From: Caldiserica bacterium UBA4770
GTDB taxonomy: Bacteria > Caldisericota > Caldisericia > Caldisericales > Caldisericaceae
Direction: 5' to 3'
Assembly: GCA_002403335.1 (NCBI GenBank)
Contig: DHHO01000001.1
Location: 1-52,190, forward strand
DNA length: 52,190 bases
Numbering within the stretch: the first letter of the stretch is position 1; each line of letters starts with the position of its first letter. The translations under genes were made by a program, and so were the position numbers. This document shows positions 41,345 to 50,151 of this stretch, one piece after another. The notes beneath the pieces are model-generated. The model had not been told where the DNA came from. It saw nothing but the letters and a program-made list of their open reading frames with translations, and searched no databases.

Positions 41345-41806
41345 TTATAAATTTTTTATTGCTTTTATTACATCCTCAATATGACCCTGAACTTTCACCT
41401 TTCTCCATATCTTTCTTATCACCCCATTTTTATCAATAAGAAAAGTGGACCTTTCTATGCCCATAAATTTCCTTCCATAGAGGCTCTTTTCTTTATAAAC
41501 CTCGTACATCTTTGAAACCTCTTTATCTGGGTCAGAAAGCAGGATAAATGGAAGATGCTCTTTTGCAATAAATTTTTTGTGCATCTCCTTTGAGTCATTG
41601 CTCACTCCTATAACCTCGCTGTTAAGTCTCTTTAATGTTTTATAATTGTCCCTGAATGCCTGTGCTTCCTTAGTACAGCCTGAAGATAGGTCCTTAGGAT
41701 AGAAATAGAGGACGACATTTTTGCCCCTGAAGTCAGAGATTTTAACCCTGTGTCCTTGTGGCTCTTCTAATTCAAAGTCTGGCGCAATATCTCCCTCTTT
41801 TATCAT
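41345..41806 (-). CDS. bcp: Peroxiredoxin of the Bcp/PrxQ type
   Basis: The protein has 153 aa. The peroxidatic cysteine is C44 in DLSSGCTKEAQAF, where the family has PGCTKEACxF. The resolving cysteine five residues later is Gln49 here, and no other Cys is present, so this enzyme must work as a 1-Cys peroxiredoxin or use an external thiol. GVSNDSKEMHKKF and IERSTFLIDKNGVI fit the family. It reduces hydrogen peroxide and organic peroxides in the cytoplasm. The start overlaps the upstream peptidase stop as ATGA. Confidence 0.92.
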   Translation of the reverse strand: MIKEGDIAPDFELEEPQGHRVKISDFRGKNVVLYFYPKDLSSGCTKEAQAFRDNYKTLKRLNSEVIGVSNDSKEMHKKFIAKEHLPFILLSDPDKEVSKMYEVYKEKSLYGRKFMGIERSTFLIDKNGVIRKIWRKVKVQGHIEDVIKAIKNL

Positions 41807-42765
41807 TTTTCCTCCCCTAATTGAATGTCTTTATACGAAGGTATCCCGAAAAGTGTATCTGCATTTTTTACTGCATTCAGAATTGCTCTTTCGAGTGCCT
41901 TCGCTGCAATTGTCCCCACTCTGCTTACATTTTCCTCCACAGTACCCACAGAGAGCACGAATATTGTGTCTCCATCAAACATCGTATGAGATGGCCTGAT
42001 TGTTCTTGCGAGTGCATCGTGAGCCATTATTGCGATTCTTTTTGCAGATGCTTTTGTAAGGACAGCATCTGTTACAATAACGCCAATCGTTGTGTTCTTG
42101 AAGGGCTCTTCCTTTATATTTTCCTGAATGAGGATACTCTCTGTTCCAAGAAATCTGTTTCCCTCTGGTGCAATTGCTCCTGCAATAATTTGTCCTGTTT
42201 CAGGGTCAATGATATCTCCGAACGCATTTACCACAGCAAGGGCACTTACCGTAAACCTATCCACTTTTATACTTTCCACACCAAGCCCCGCTTTCATACA
42301 TCTTTCCATTCCAAGGACTTTTCCTACTGTGCAACCAGTACCTGCTCCTACATTTCCCTGCTCACCGTTGTTTTCTTTTGCATTGAGACATGCTTTATAT
42401 CCCATTTCACTATTTGGGCGAGCAGAGGGGTTTCCTACTGCAAGGTCAAAAACAATTGCACCAGGGACAATAGGAACTTTTGTGACAGTAGCGTCGAAAC
42501 CAATACCCTTTTCCTCAAGATACTTCATTACCCCCCCTGCTCCATCCAGGCCGAACGCGCTACCTCCCCCAATGTAGATTGCATAGGCCTTTTCCACCAT
42601 ATTTACAGGGTCAAGAAGGTCTGTTTCCCTTGTTCCAGGAGCTCCTCCTCTTACATCTACACCACAAACTGCGCCTTTTTCGCATATGACAACTGTGCAA
42701 CCTGTGCCATGCTCAAGGTCTGTGAAATGCCCTATCTTTGTCTCTTTGAACTCTATGTTTTTCAT
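41803..42765 (-). CDS. P1-family (DmpA/S58) self-cleaving aminopeptidase-like hydrolase
   Basis: The protein has 320 aa. It begins KIGHFTDLEHGTGCTVVICE with the family's GGAPGTRETDLL and YIGGGSAFGLDGAGGV. The autoproteolysis site is likely the Asn-Thr step in PFKNTTIGVIVTDAVL, with Thr as new N-terminal nucleophile. Family members release N-terminal residues or cleave beta-peptides and small amides. ATG 42765 overlaps the OPT transporter stop as ATGA, and its own stop overlaps bcp the same way. Pairing with a peptide transporter suggests hydrolysis of imported peptides (inference). Confidence 0.9.
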   Translation of the reverse strand: MKNIEFKETKIGHFTDLEHGTGCTVVICEKGAVCGVDVRGGAPGTRETDLLDPVNMVEKAYAIYIGGGSAFGLDGAGGVMKYLEEKGIGFDATVTKVPIVPGAIVFDLAVGNPSARPNSEMGYKACLNAKENNGEQGNVGAGTGCTVGKVLGMERCMKAGLGVESIKVDRFTVSALAVVNAFGDIIDPETGQIIAGAIAPEGNRFLGTESILIQENIKEEPFKNTTIGVIVTDAVLTKASAKRIAIMAHDALARTIRPSHTMFDGDTIFVLSVGTVEENVSRVGTIAAKALERAILNAVKNADTLFGIPSYKDIQLGEEK

Positions 42766-44405
42766 ATTCTGAACTCCGTAAAGAATTTCCAGAGGGCGAT
42801 GAGAACGCCTGTTACACCTTCTCCACCTAAAAATCCTGAACTTACAAGAGTGCCGTCTTCCTCGAGTTTTGGGAACCATTTTTTAATGATAATTCTTGTA
42901 ATTCCACCAAGGAAAGCAGTCCCACTCATAATAAATGGGAGGTATATACCAATACCGAATATTGCCGAAGGAAATTTGAAGAAATATAGTATTAAGCCTG
43001 CGATTAGCCCTATAAAAAATGCATTTGGGCTTGGTAGTCCCTTAACCATAGATGCTACCGCAAAAGCCTGTGGGGCTGGCATCTCTGTCCCCGGTCCCAT
43101 CTCTCCGTATACAGAGTGCATGACAAATAGTGCTACTGCACTTGCAAATGCCCCTACAAGTCCACCTGCAAGTTCTGAGATAAACTGAGCCCTTGGCTCT
43201 GTTTTGAGAATATGTCCTGATTTGAAGTCCTGGAAGTTATCCCCTGCAAGACCACAGGCAACAGATACAACCCCTGCAACAGCAAAAAGTGGAATGATCC
43301 CAAGAGGGGAGAAAAATGAAGAAATCCATCTTACGATTAGAAGCACTATGATGCCGAATATTTCGAGTGGGTCTATACCTGTTGCTCCGTCTACATAGGC
43401 AGCCATACCCACTGTAACCCAGACTCCAATAATAACAAAAATACTCAGGAAGATATTTATTTTGAAGTAAGCAGTAAGTATTGCAACAACTAAAGCAGCA
43501 ATAATCGGGAATATTTTTATATTGATACTTTTCTCACCTCTTCCCTTGAAGACAGGCAGAAATATTGATTTTGCCCTTGGTATGATGTCTTTTATGAGGA
43601 TTCCAACACCTCCTCCTATAATCATTCCTATGCCGAGACTACTTTTGAATGCATTTGCTGTGGCTACATCGGGGAACCATTGCATTGAAGTTCCTAATGG
43701 CACTATGATAAGGTTGCCCAGTACACTTCCAAGAAACCACATACTCATAAACAGAGGACCAATAATATAGCCAATTCCGAAAGCCATGGGAGACAGGTAC
43801 AGCCCTAAGGGAATATTTTTTGCTGCCAAAGTTGTGGAGACGATTGCAATGGGAATCAGGTTGAATGCATCTCTTATTGCTGTAAATAGAGCAGCAATTC
43901 CAAGTGAGGAGAAGAGTGTCTTTGCTTTGTGCCCTCCCTCATCTCCTGAGATTACCGTTTGAGCAGATGCAACTCCCATAGGATAGGGAAGGCCAGATTG
44001 CTCTATGAAGTATTCTCTCATAAGGATTACTGCCATTACACCAAGTAAAACCCCTGAAACTGCTATGAGCAGTACATAAAAGAAACTGACGCTTGCATCC
44101 TTCTGTATCATCCAGATGCCTGGGATTGTAAAAGCTATCCCCCCTGCAACCATTGCTCCCGCAGACATTCCTGTGTGTGCCACGTTAATTTCGTTAACGT
44201 TTGTATTTCTTAGAAGTTTCAGGATTGCCATTGAAAGGATTGCAACAAATATCGTGGGCCAGGGAAGTGCTCCGAGCCTCAGGGCGACATACATTGAACT
44301 CATCGATATAACTGCCGAGCCTACCATCCCAAGAAGAATCACTCTCAGATTTAGTTGTTCCCTGAAAGTTTTTGCATAGTGAATCTCCTTCTTATTTTCT
44401 TCCAT
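42762..44405 (-). CDS. OPT-family oligopeptide transporter
   Basis: The protein has 547 aa with about 14-16 hydrophobic segments. Characteristic stretches are TFREQLNLRVILLGMVGSAVI, EQSGLPYPMGVASAQTVI, and the later GDNFQDFKSGHILKTEPRAQF, the prokaryotic EPT-type OPT signature. It probably imports small peptides, or metal-peptide complexes, across the cytoplasmic membrane using the proton gradient. ATG 44405 has the SD GGGAGGAA; an earlier ATG at 44423 would put the SD inside the gene. It is the first gene of a long leftward run of overlapping genes. Confidence 0.92.
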   Translation of the reverse strand: MEENKKEIHYAKTFREQLNLRVILLGMVGSAVISMSSMYVALRLGALPWPTIFVAILSMAILKLLRNTNVNEINVAHTGMSAGAMVAGGIAFTIPGIWMIQKDASVSFFYVLLIAVSGVLLGVMAVILMREYFIEQSGLPYPMGVASAQTVISGDEGGHKAKTLFSSLGIAALFTAIRDAFNLIPIAIVSTTLAAKNIPLGLYLSPMAFGIGYIIGPLFMSMWFLGSVLGNLIIVPLGTSMQWFPDVATANAFKSSLGIGMIIGGGVGILIKDIIPRAKSIFLPVFKGRGEKSINIKIFPIIAALVVAILTAYFKINIFLSIFVIIGVWVTVGMAAYVDGATGIDPLEIFGIIVLLIVRWISSFFSPLGIIPLFAVAGVVSVACGLAGDNFQDFKSGHILKTEPRAQFISELAGGLVGAFASAVALFVMHSVYGEMGPGTEMPAPQAFAVASMVKGLPSPNAFFIGLIAGLILYFFKFPSAIFGIGIYLPFIMSGTAFLGGITRIIIKKWFPKLEEDGTLVSSGFLGGEGVTGVLIALWKFFTEFRI

Positions 44406-44426
44406 TATTCCTCCCTTATTCACAAT

Positions 44427-44453
44427 AATATATCAAAATTAAAAGATTCTCAA
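44427..44453 (-). promoter_or_regulatory. Possible promoter of the OPT operon
   Basis: On the minus strand TTGAGA (44448-44453) and TATATT (44427-44432) are separated by 15 nt, slightly short. It is the best match upstream of the first gene. Confidence 0.4.
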
Positions 44454-44493
44454 AGGGGTTTGTATTTTCTTTGATGTTATGGCTATTTTTTGT

Positions 44494-45040
44494 TTGTCAT
44501 TGTAAGGGTTGTTTATTTTTTCATTCACAGCGCAATCCTTTTATTTTTTCTTGTCATTGCGCAATCTTTTCCTTGACGAAGTCAAGTAACCGTGTCTTTT
44601 ACGGTTGAAGCAATCTCTCCACATTGTCATTGCGAGTCTTCGTAAGAAGACGAAGCAATCTCGTCTTTAATGTCTTTTGGGTGGAGTATTGAGGAGGGTC
44701 TTTTCCCCTCCTCAAATTGGGACGAAGCAATCTTGTCTTTAGGTTTTTTATGTAGTGTGAAAAGGCGAGACTGCTTCGCAAAGACGGCTCGCAGTGACAG
44801 AAGGGGAGTCATTGCGCAATCCTTTCCTTGACGAAGTCAAGCGGGAGTGAAACGACCGAAGCAATCTCGTCTTTAATGTCTTTTGGGTGGAGTATTGAGG
44901 AGGGTCTTTTCACCTCCTCAAATTGGGACGAAGCAATCTCGTAGTTAATCTTTTTGGGTGGAGTTTCGAGGAGGGTATTTTTACCTCCTCGATTGGAAAA
45001 GAGGAGACCCCTTCGCAAAGACGGCTCGGGGTTACAGAAG
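44494..45040. repeat. Array of dispersed-repeat copies D (at least three units)
   Basis: The 547-bp block is built from the modules seen at 6972-7287. GTCATTGCG ends recur at 44553, 44626 and 44808, CCTTGACGAAGTCAAG at 44570 and 44827, and GAAGCAATCTCGTCTTTAATGTCTTTTGGGTGGAG at 44652 and 44858. Three hairpins have exact arms: 44689-44698/44706-44715, 44895-44903/44913-44921 and 44966-44974/44984-44992. A CGCAGTGACAG end at 44790 faces a GTCATTGCG, as at copy B. No gene is credible inside. It makes up most of the 951-bp gap between the OPT gene and the SIMPL gene. Confidence 0.8.
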
Positions 45041-45356
45041 GGAGCGGAGGTGGAATAGCGAGAAGTTTACTCTTGCCTCTTCAATTTGGAAGTACAGATC
45101 TCTACATAAATTTACCTGTACCTATCCTTTAAAAATGAAAACTTCTCGGGTATATTAAGGCTTTTTTAGGATTTCTGCGAGAGTTTTCTAAAATTTTTGA
45201 AACCTTTTTTCACTTTAGAGGATATTATATATGATGAAAGAATTTTTTGGAAAGTTGAAAACTTTGTTAAAAGTAAATGGAACTTTTTGGGTAGTTAGGC
45301 AGTCTAATATATGAAGAAGTTAAAAATTTCCCTTAAAGAGGGAGAAGGAGGTTAAG
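45041..45356 (+). other. A/T-rich upstream region of the SIMPL gene, no gene seen
   Basis: After the repeats this stretch is A/T-rich and has no coding frame. A weak TAATAT box lies at 45305-45310, but I see no confident -35. The SD AGGAGG is at 45346-45351, five bases before ATG 45357. Confidence 0.4.
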
Positions 45357-46094
45357 ATGAGTAAAAAGTTATTGGTAGTGTTGGTGATTGCTTTATTATT
45401 AGGCACACTTGTTGTTGGTGGGAGGGCACTTCCACAAGGAGAGGTAGTTGCTCAAAGTACTCAGGAAGATGAGATGGACCATACGATTTCTGTTTCTGGT
45501 AGTGGCACTGTTGAATTAAGCCCTGATATTGCTTATTTGAGTGTTGGTGTTACTGTGGAAAACAAAGACCCAAAGAAGGCAATGGATGGACTTACAGCAA
45601 AGGCAAATGCAATAGTTGAAGCCCTGAAGAAGGCAGGTGTAAAGAAAGAGGATATCAAAACAACAAACTTATCCCTGTATCCTTACTATAGCTGGGATCC
45701 AGACACAGGCAAACAGACTCTTGAGGGTTACAGAGCAAATGAATCCTTCTCTGTAAAATCAACATTAGAGAATGCTGGAAGTCTTCTTACTATTGCAAGT
45801 GAAAATGGTGCAACTGATATTGGCGGTATTGCTTTTGATGTTTCAAACAGAGATGAGATAAAGCTCCAGGCAATTGAGAAGGCAATGGCTGATGCAAGAG
45901 CAAAGGCAGATGCATCTCTTAAAGGAACAAACTATAAGGTTACTGGAATAAAGACCATCTCCATTGAATCTGCCCCTGTTTATCCTATTTACAGGAATAT
46001 GTATGCGAAGGAAGACGCTGTTGCAAATGTCCCGGTTGAAGGTGGAACAATTGGTGTTGATGCAACGGTTACTGTTATATTTACCTTTGATTAA
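45357..46094 (+). CDS. Secreted SIMPL-domain (YggE/DUF541) protein
   Basis: The protein has 245 aa. Residues 1-22 are a signal peptide (KKLLVVLVIALLLGTLVVGG). The SIMPL domain follows: HTISVSGSGTVELSPDIAYLSVGVTVENKDPKKAMD, IKTTNLSLYPYYSW, GYRANESFSVKSTLENAG, AIEKAMADARAKADASLKG and the closing VDATVTVIFTF. E. coli YggE and B. subtilis BP26-type relatives form channel-like oligomers and are tied to stress tolerance, but the function is poorly defined. The protein is predicted to be extracytoplasmic. The next gene encodes a large surface protein. Confidence 0.93.
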   Translation: MSKKLLVVLVIALLLGTLVVGGRALPQGEVVAQSTQEDEMDHTISVSGSGTVELSPDIAYLSVGVTVENKDPKKAMDGLTAKANAIVEALKKAGVKKEDIKTTNLSLYPYYSWDPDTGKQTLEGYRANESFSVKSTLENAGSLLTIASENGATDIGGIAFDVSNRDEIKLQAIEKAMADARAKADASLKGTNYKVTGIKTISIESAPVYPIYRNMYAKEDAVANVPVEGGTIGVDATVTVIFTFD

Positions 46095-46135
46095 ATTCAG
46101 AGAGATAGCACTTTTTTGGTATTTTATGTTAAAAT

Positions 46136-46166
46136 GTTATGAGGGGGGAGATTCCTCCCTCATAAC
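46136..46166 (+). terminator. Long hairpin after the SIMPL gene (no T-run)
   Basis: Arms 46136-46149 (GTTATGAGGGGGGA) and 46153-46166 (TCCTCCCTCATAAC) pair over 14 bp with one G-U and a 3-nt loop. No T-run follows, so it is either a weak terminator or an RNA-stabilising or processing element between the SIMPL and surface-protein genes. Confidence 0.5.
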
Positions 46167-46232
46167 TGAAGCAAGGAGGTGATGAGGTATATGGTTAAAC
46201 CTCAAAACTCAAATTTTTTTAAGGAGGTTTTT

Positions 46233-49200
46233 ATGAAAAAAGCATTAGTTTTGTTGCTGATTGTGGCACTCTTGCCACTGGGGTTTGTGGGAAAAACTAA
46301 AGCAATTTACAATTATTCCGTCACTGCAAATCCTAACACGGTGAACAGCCAAGCCGAGTATAACTTTGTGTTCTATCTTGACAACGCACATGATGCAACC
46401 GACCAGATTATAATCAATTTTCCATCGGTATTTATTGTTCCTACTAATTTTACGTCAGATAAGATTACAATTTATCAACCCCCTGCTACTTCATTTAGTC
46501 CATCAGTAGTTAGTATTTCTGGCACTCAAATAGCTATAACTATTGGTCAATCATTAAATGCAGGATATTGTAATTTACGAATTTTGAGCACTGCAGGTGT
46601 TAGAAATCCACCGAATCCATCAATGTACAATGTAACTTTGTCTATAACAAATGAAACAACACCTACCGTTTTTATACCTCTTCAAATTATAAGTGCTGTA
46701 TCAGGTGTCTCGGTTACTCTTGACTCGTATAATGCAGGAAGTACTGCAAGTTATAATGTTTTCTTCAACATTAATGTTTCTTTGACTACTTCGCATTATA
46801 TTTACATTGATTTTCCCGCTGGCACAACTTTTCCCTCTACGATTCAAAGCAATTTAATTACTGTAAACGGCTATACCTGCTCGTATGTTTTAAGAAGCGG
46901 AAATCAATTACAAATTAGAGTGCCACAAGCAATAACTGCTCCTGCTTCAGTTTTTGTTTATATTCCCTCAACTGTTGGAATTGCAAATCCACCTACTGCA
47001 GGAAGCTACAAGATTAAAGTTTCAACAAGCCAAGAAACCACACCTGTAGACTCAAATTCTTACAACATTGTTGGGAGCAACATTACAAGTCTTTATGTCT
47101 CTGTTTCCCCCGATTCTGCAGCAACGGCTGCAAATTACACGATCCAATTTGTAACGGGGTCATCGGGAGCTCTTATCCCTACAACCGATTGGATTAAGAT
47201 AGAGTTTCCATCGGGAACTGTTGTTCCAAACAATACAAATGCAGGTTATATTTCAATAAACGGACGCAGTTGCACCAACAGATCTGTTAGTGGAACAACC
47301 CTTACGGTTTATATTCCTTCAACACTTAACATCTCTAACAATTCCTGGGTTAATGTTACAATTTCTGATTCGTTTGGCATTGTTAACCCATCCTCAATTG
47401 GTACCTATACTCTTAAGGTCTCAACTAGCAAAGATATAATCCCTGCAACTTCAAATACCTATTCTATCACAGGTACTTCTGTATCTAATTTTACAGTTTC
47501 AGCAGACCCTGCGACGCAAAACTCCAATGCGGAGTATACCTTCAATTTCAGAACCTCTTCAACGGGTGCACTTTATAGAAGTTCCTCAGATAAAATTTAC
47601 ATTCAGTTTCCAACTGAGTTTACGGTGCCTACTTCAATTGCTGGAAGTTATGTGACAGTTAACGGTACTCCTTGCACCACAAATATTTCTGTCTCAAGCG
47701 ATAAACTTACCATAACAACCCCTGTTGATATTGGTAACAATACAAATGTAGAAGTTGTAATTGCCCAGGCTGCAAATATTAGAAATCCTTCATCCTCAGG
47801 CACATATTCATTCTCTCTTTCTACAACAAAGGATGTTGTGCCAGCTTCTTCAAACCTTCAAATTGTTAAATCAACAATCACAAAGCCACAGGTCCAGCTT
47901 ACGGGGTATGCGGTTAATGAAGTTGTTGGTGTCACGGTGACATTCAGTACAGGGACAGGTGGGGCACTTACTGCAAATTCTGACAAAATTTCGATTACTT
48001 TCCCTACAGGCTTTGTGCTTCCCTCAACCGTCTCAAATCAATATGTAAAGGTGAATAATTATAATGCGACAAGTGTGACAAAATCTGGACAGAGAATAGA
48101 TATCACTCCATCAATTTCTATTCCTGCAAATTCAAATGTAACGGTAGTGATTGATAAGGCAGCAAATATTAAGAACCCTGCAACCCAGGGAACAAATTAC
48201 ATATTCTCTGTTTATACTACAAAGGAAACAACTCCAATTAATTCCGACCCTGTCAGTATTGTAATACTTCCAAAAACAACAATTACTGTGATTCCTGCAA
48301 ATCCTGATGGGCTGAACGGCTATTATAAAACTGCCCCCAGAGTAACCCTCACTGCAACAAGCCCAGTAGATAACAATCCCACTATCTATTATTTCTTTGA
48401 CACAGGCACACCTGTGGTTTACTCAGGACCTTTCACAGTTCCCGACGGTATTCATACGCTCTCCTTCTATGCAATTGACAGGTTGCAGAACAGGGAGGGG
48501 ACACAAACCAGGCAGTTTAAAGTGGATACTGCGCCCCCTGCAATAAGCATTACATCTCCTCAAAATAATGCGATTCTCAACTCAAGGACATTTGATATTG
48601 TAGGAAGGACAGAGGCTGGAGCGTCTCTTACCGTGAATGGTAATCCAGTAAATGTACTCCCCGATGGAAGCTTTACGTATCCTGCAACAATATCAGGCCC
48701 AGCAACTTTCACATTTATTGCAACTGACAGTGCAGGCAATAGCGCTCAATCTGTTCTTACAGTTTCGCTTGATACAACGCCACCCCTTCTTGAGGTTACA
48801 GAGCCAAAGGCATTTGAGAAGATTCACACTCAGTTTGTTGCAGTGAGAGGAAGAACGGAGAAGGATGCAAAAGTTACCGTAAATGGTACAGCTGTCTCAG
48901 TGAACCCTGATCTTACTTTCTCTTACTCTCTTACTCTTACAGTAGCCGGGCTTAATCCTATAGAGGTTATTGCGCAGGACCTTGCGGGTAACGAAACCAA
49001 AGTCTCTATTCCTGTAGAATTTGTTCCGAAGACTACTATCGTCCTTCAGGTAGGAAATGCAAATGCCATCATAAATGATAAGACAGTTCGGCTTGATGCA
49101 CCTCCTCAAATTGTAAGAGACAGGACTTTTGTTCCTCTAAGAATGATCGCCGAAGCGTTTGGAGCTGATGTAAAGTGGGATCCTGTTTTCAGGCTTGTAT

Positions 49201-49406
49201 TTATAACACTTGGTGATAAGAGTATTGTTCTTCAGATTGGGACCTCCTATGCTTCTAATAATGGGGTTAAGTATACCCTTGAGGCAGAACCCTTTATTCA
49301 GAAAGGGTATACTATGGTTCCTATAAGGTTCATTGCAGAAGCATTAAATTCTGATGTAAATTGGGAACCAAATACTAAAACAGTAACGATTGTTTATCCT
49401 AAATAG
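46233..49406 (+). CDS. Large secreted surface protein with beta repeats, Ig-like domains and CuAO-N1 C-terminus
   Basis: The protein has 1057 aa. Residues 1-24 are a signal peptide ending in KTKA. Five repeats of about 130 aa start near residues 25, 157, 286, 419 and 550. Each has a pattern like 'SxAxYTxxFxTxxxGAL', then 'DxIxIxFPxGTxVP', then 'N(P)S...GTYxxxxSTxxxxxPxxS'. Residues 679-762 resemble an OmpL47/chitobiase-type beta domain, and 763-930 hold two Ig-like domains with SITSPQNNAIL and DSAGNSAQS. Residues 931-1057 are a copper-amine-oxidase N1 domain (RTFVPLRMIAEAFGADVKWDP, then TMVPIRFIAEALNSDVNWEP), a common wall- or surface-binding module. ATG 46233 has the SD AAGGAGG. A surface-layer or adhesion role is inferred. 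Confidence 0.88.
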   Translation: MKKALVLLLIVALLPLGFVGKTKAIYNYSVTANPNTVNSQAEYNFVFYLDNAHDATDQIIINFPSVFIVPTNFTSDKITIYQPPATSFSPSVVSISGTQIAITIGQSLNAGYCNLRILSTAGVRNPPNPSMYNVTLSITNETTPTVFIPLQIISAVSGVSVTLDSYNAGSTASYNVFFNINVSLTTSHYIYIDFPAGTTFPSTIQSNLITVNGYTCSYVLRSGNQLQIRVPQAITAPASVFVYIPSTVGIANPPTAGSYKIKVSTSQETTPVDSNSYNIVGSNITSLYVSVSPDSAATAANYTIQFVTGSSGALIPTTDWIKIEFPSGTVVPNNTNAGYISINGRSCTNRSVSGTTLTVYIPSTLNISNNSWVNVTISDSFGIVNPSSIGTYTLKVSTSKDIIPATSNTYSITGTSVSNFTVSADPATQNSNAEYTFNFRTSSTGALYRSSSDKIYIQFPTEFTVPTSIAGSYVTVNGTPCTTNISVSSDKLTITTPVDIGNNTNVEVVIAQAANIRNPSSSGTYSFSLSTTKDVVPASSNLQIVKSTITKPQVQLTGYAVNEVVGVTVTFSTGTGGALTANSDKISITFPTGFVLPSTVSNQYVKVNNYNATSVTKSGQRIDITPSISIPANSNVTVVIDKAANIKNPATQGTNYIFSVYTTKETTPINSDPVSIVILPKTTITVIPANPDGLNGYYKTAPRVTLTATSPVDNNPTIYYFFDTGTPVVYSGPFTVPDGIHTLSFYAIDRLQNREGTQTRQFKVDTAPPAISITSPQNNAILNSRTFDIVGRTEAGASLTVNGNPVNVLPDGSFTYPATISGPATFTFIATDSAGNSAQSVLTVSLDTTPPLLEVTEPKAFEKIHTQFVAVRGRTEKDAKVTVNGTAVSVNPDLTFSYSLTLTVAGLNPIEVIAQDLAGNETKVSIPVEFVPKTTIVLQVGNANAIINDKTVRLDAPPQIVRDRTFVPLRMIAEAFGADVKWDPVFRLVFITLGDKSIVLQIGTSYASNNGVKYTLEAEPFIQKGYTMVPIRFIAEALNSDVNWEPNTKTVTIVYPK

Positions 49407-49427
49407 GTAGTTATCAGTTTACTAAAC

Positions 49428-49465
49428 AGTTACCGGGGGAAGAGGCACTTCCCCGGTAACTTTTT
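49428..49465 (+). terminator. Terminator of the surface-protein gene
   Basis: A 13-bp G/C-rich stem, with one bulged G, pairs GTTACCGGGGGAAG with CTTCCCCGGTAAC around a short loop and is followed by TTTTT at 49461-49465. Confidence 0.85.
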
Positions 49466-49582
49466 AAATAAGAATCCAAACGATTAAAAGCAAACTCAGG
49501 TTGTTCAACCCCTTTGACATTATCATCGAGAAGGGATAGAAATGTGAAAAGCTCAAGATTTATATATATTTGAGGTCTTAGT

Positions 49583-50146
49583 TTATTTCATAGGGTTATG
49601 CTTCCTCAACGATAGATACACAGCGAGTGTTATTCCTGTATCAATTGCTCCTTTGAGGAGGTTGAAAGGGAGATTTACCGTGTACAGGTATGTGATGAGT
49701 TCTTCTCTTGTAATTCCAGGAAGATATAGGGGCACTGCCCACAGATTTGTAGGTATCATAACTAAGGCGAATGCAATTGCCCCTGAAACAAGCCCAAGGA
49801 TTACGTTTTTTAGGTTCTTTCTTTTTAAAGTTATAAACCCAACCACGATTCCGAAGGTGGAAAGGGCGATAAAGTTTGCTATAAGCCCGATAATCCCTCC
49901 TGGACTTCCCCCGCTCAAAAAGAACAGGAGATTTTTTACGAATACAATGCCTACTGCATACCAGGGACCAAGATAAATGGCACCATAGAGAAATGGTATA
50001 TCGCCAAGGTCTGTTGTAAGGAAACTTACTGAAGGAAAAATAGGGAATTCTGTGAAGCGCATCAGAATAAAGCTTAATGCTGCAAGAATCCCTGCAAAGA
50101 TTGTTTTGCGAAGATTTGTTGTGCTATATTTAGTTACCTCGAACAT
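49583..50146 (-). CDS. ribU: Riboflavin ECF transporter S component RibU
   Basis: The protein has 187 aa with six hydrophobic segments, standard for an ECF substrate-binding component. The N-terminus GILAALSFILMRFTEFPIFPSVSFLTTDLGDIPFL, with its FP.FPSVSFL and D..DIP parts, is the RibU pattern. YLGPWYAVGIVFVKNLLFFLSGG follows. It captures riboflavin and works with a shared EcfT/EcfA module encoded elsewhere. The assignment is supported by an FMN riboswitch directly upstream. The SD GGAGGT (50152-50157) belongs to the riboswitch closing helix. Confidence 0.95.
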   Translation of the reverse strand: MFEVTKYSTTNLRKTIFAGILAALSFILMRFTEFPIFPSVSFLTTDLGDIPFLYGAIYLGPWYAVGIVFVKNLLFFLSGGSPGGIIGLIANFIALSTFGIVVGFITLKRKNLKNVILGLVSGAIAFALVMIPTNLWAVPLYLPGITREELITYLYTVNLPFNLLKGAIDTGITLAVYLSLRKHNPMK

Positions 50147-50151
50147 TTTGC

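Noticed and set aside
41821..43188. 455-aa open frame on the + strand
   Set aside because: It is antisense to the P1 peptidase and OPT genes, both with clear family motifs. It is rich in Cys/Ser/His as expected of a complement frame and matches nothing I recognise.
44494..45040. Possible CRISPR array
   Set aside because: Repeat units are long, unevenly spaced, share internal hairpins and have no regular unique spacers. No cas genes lie nearby, and the Cas4-like nuclease is linked to an ATPase instead.
44599..45158. Several 60-70-aa open frames
   Set aside because: All run through the repeat array, lack SD sites and carry the same repeat-derived peptides.
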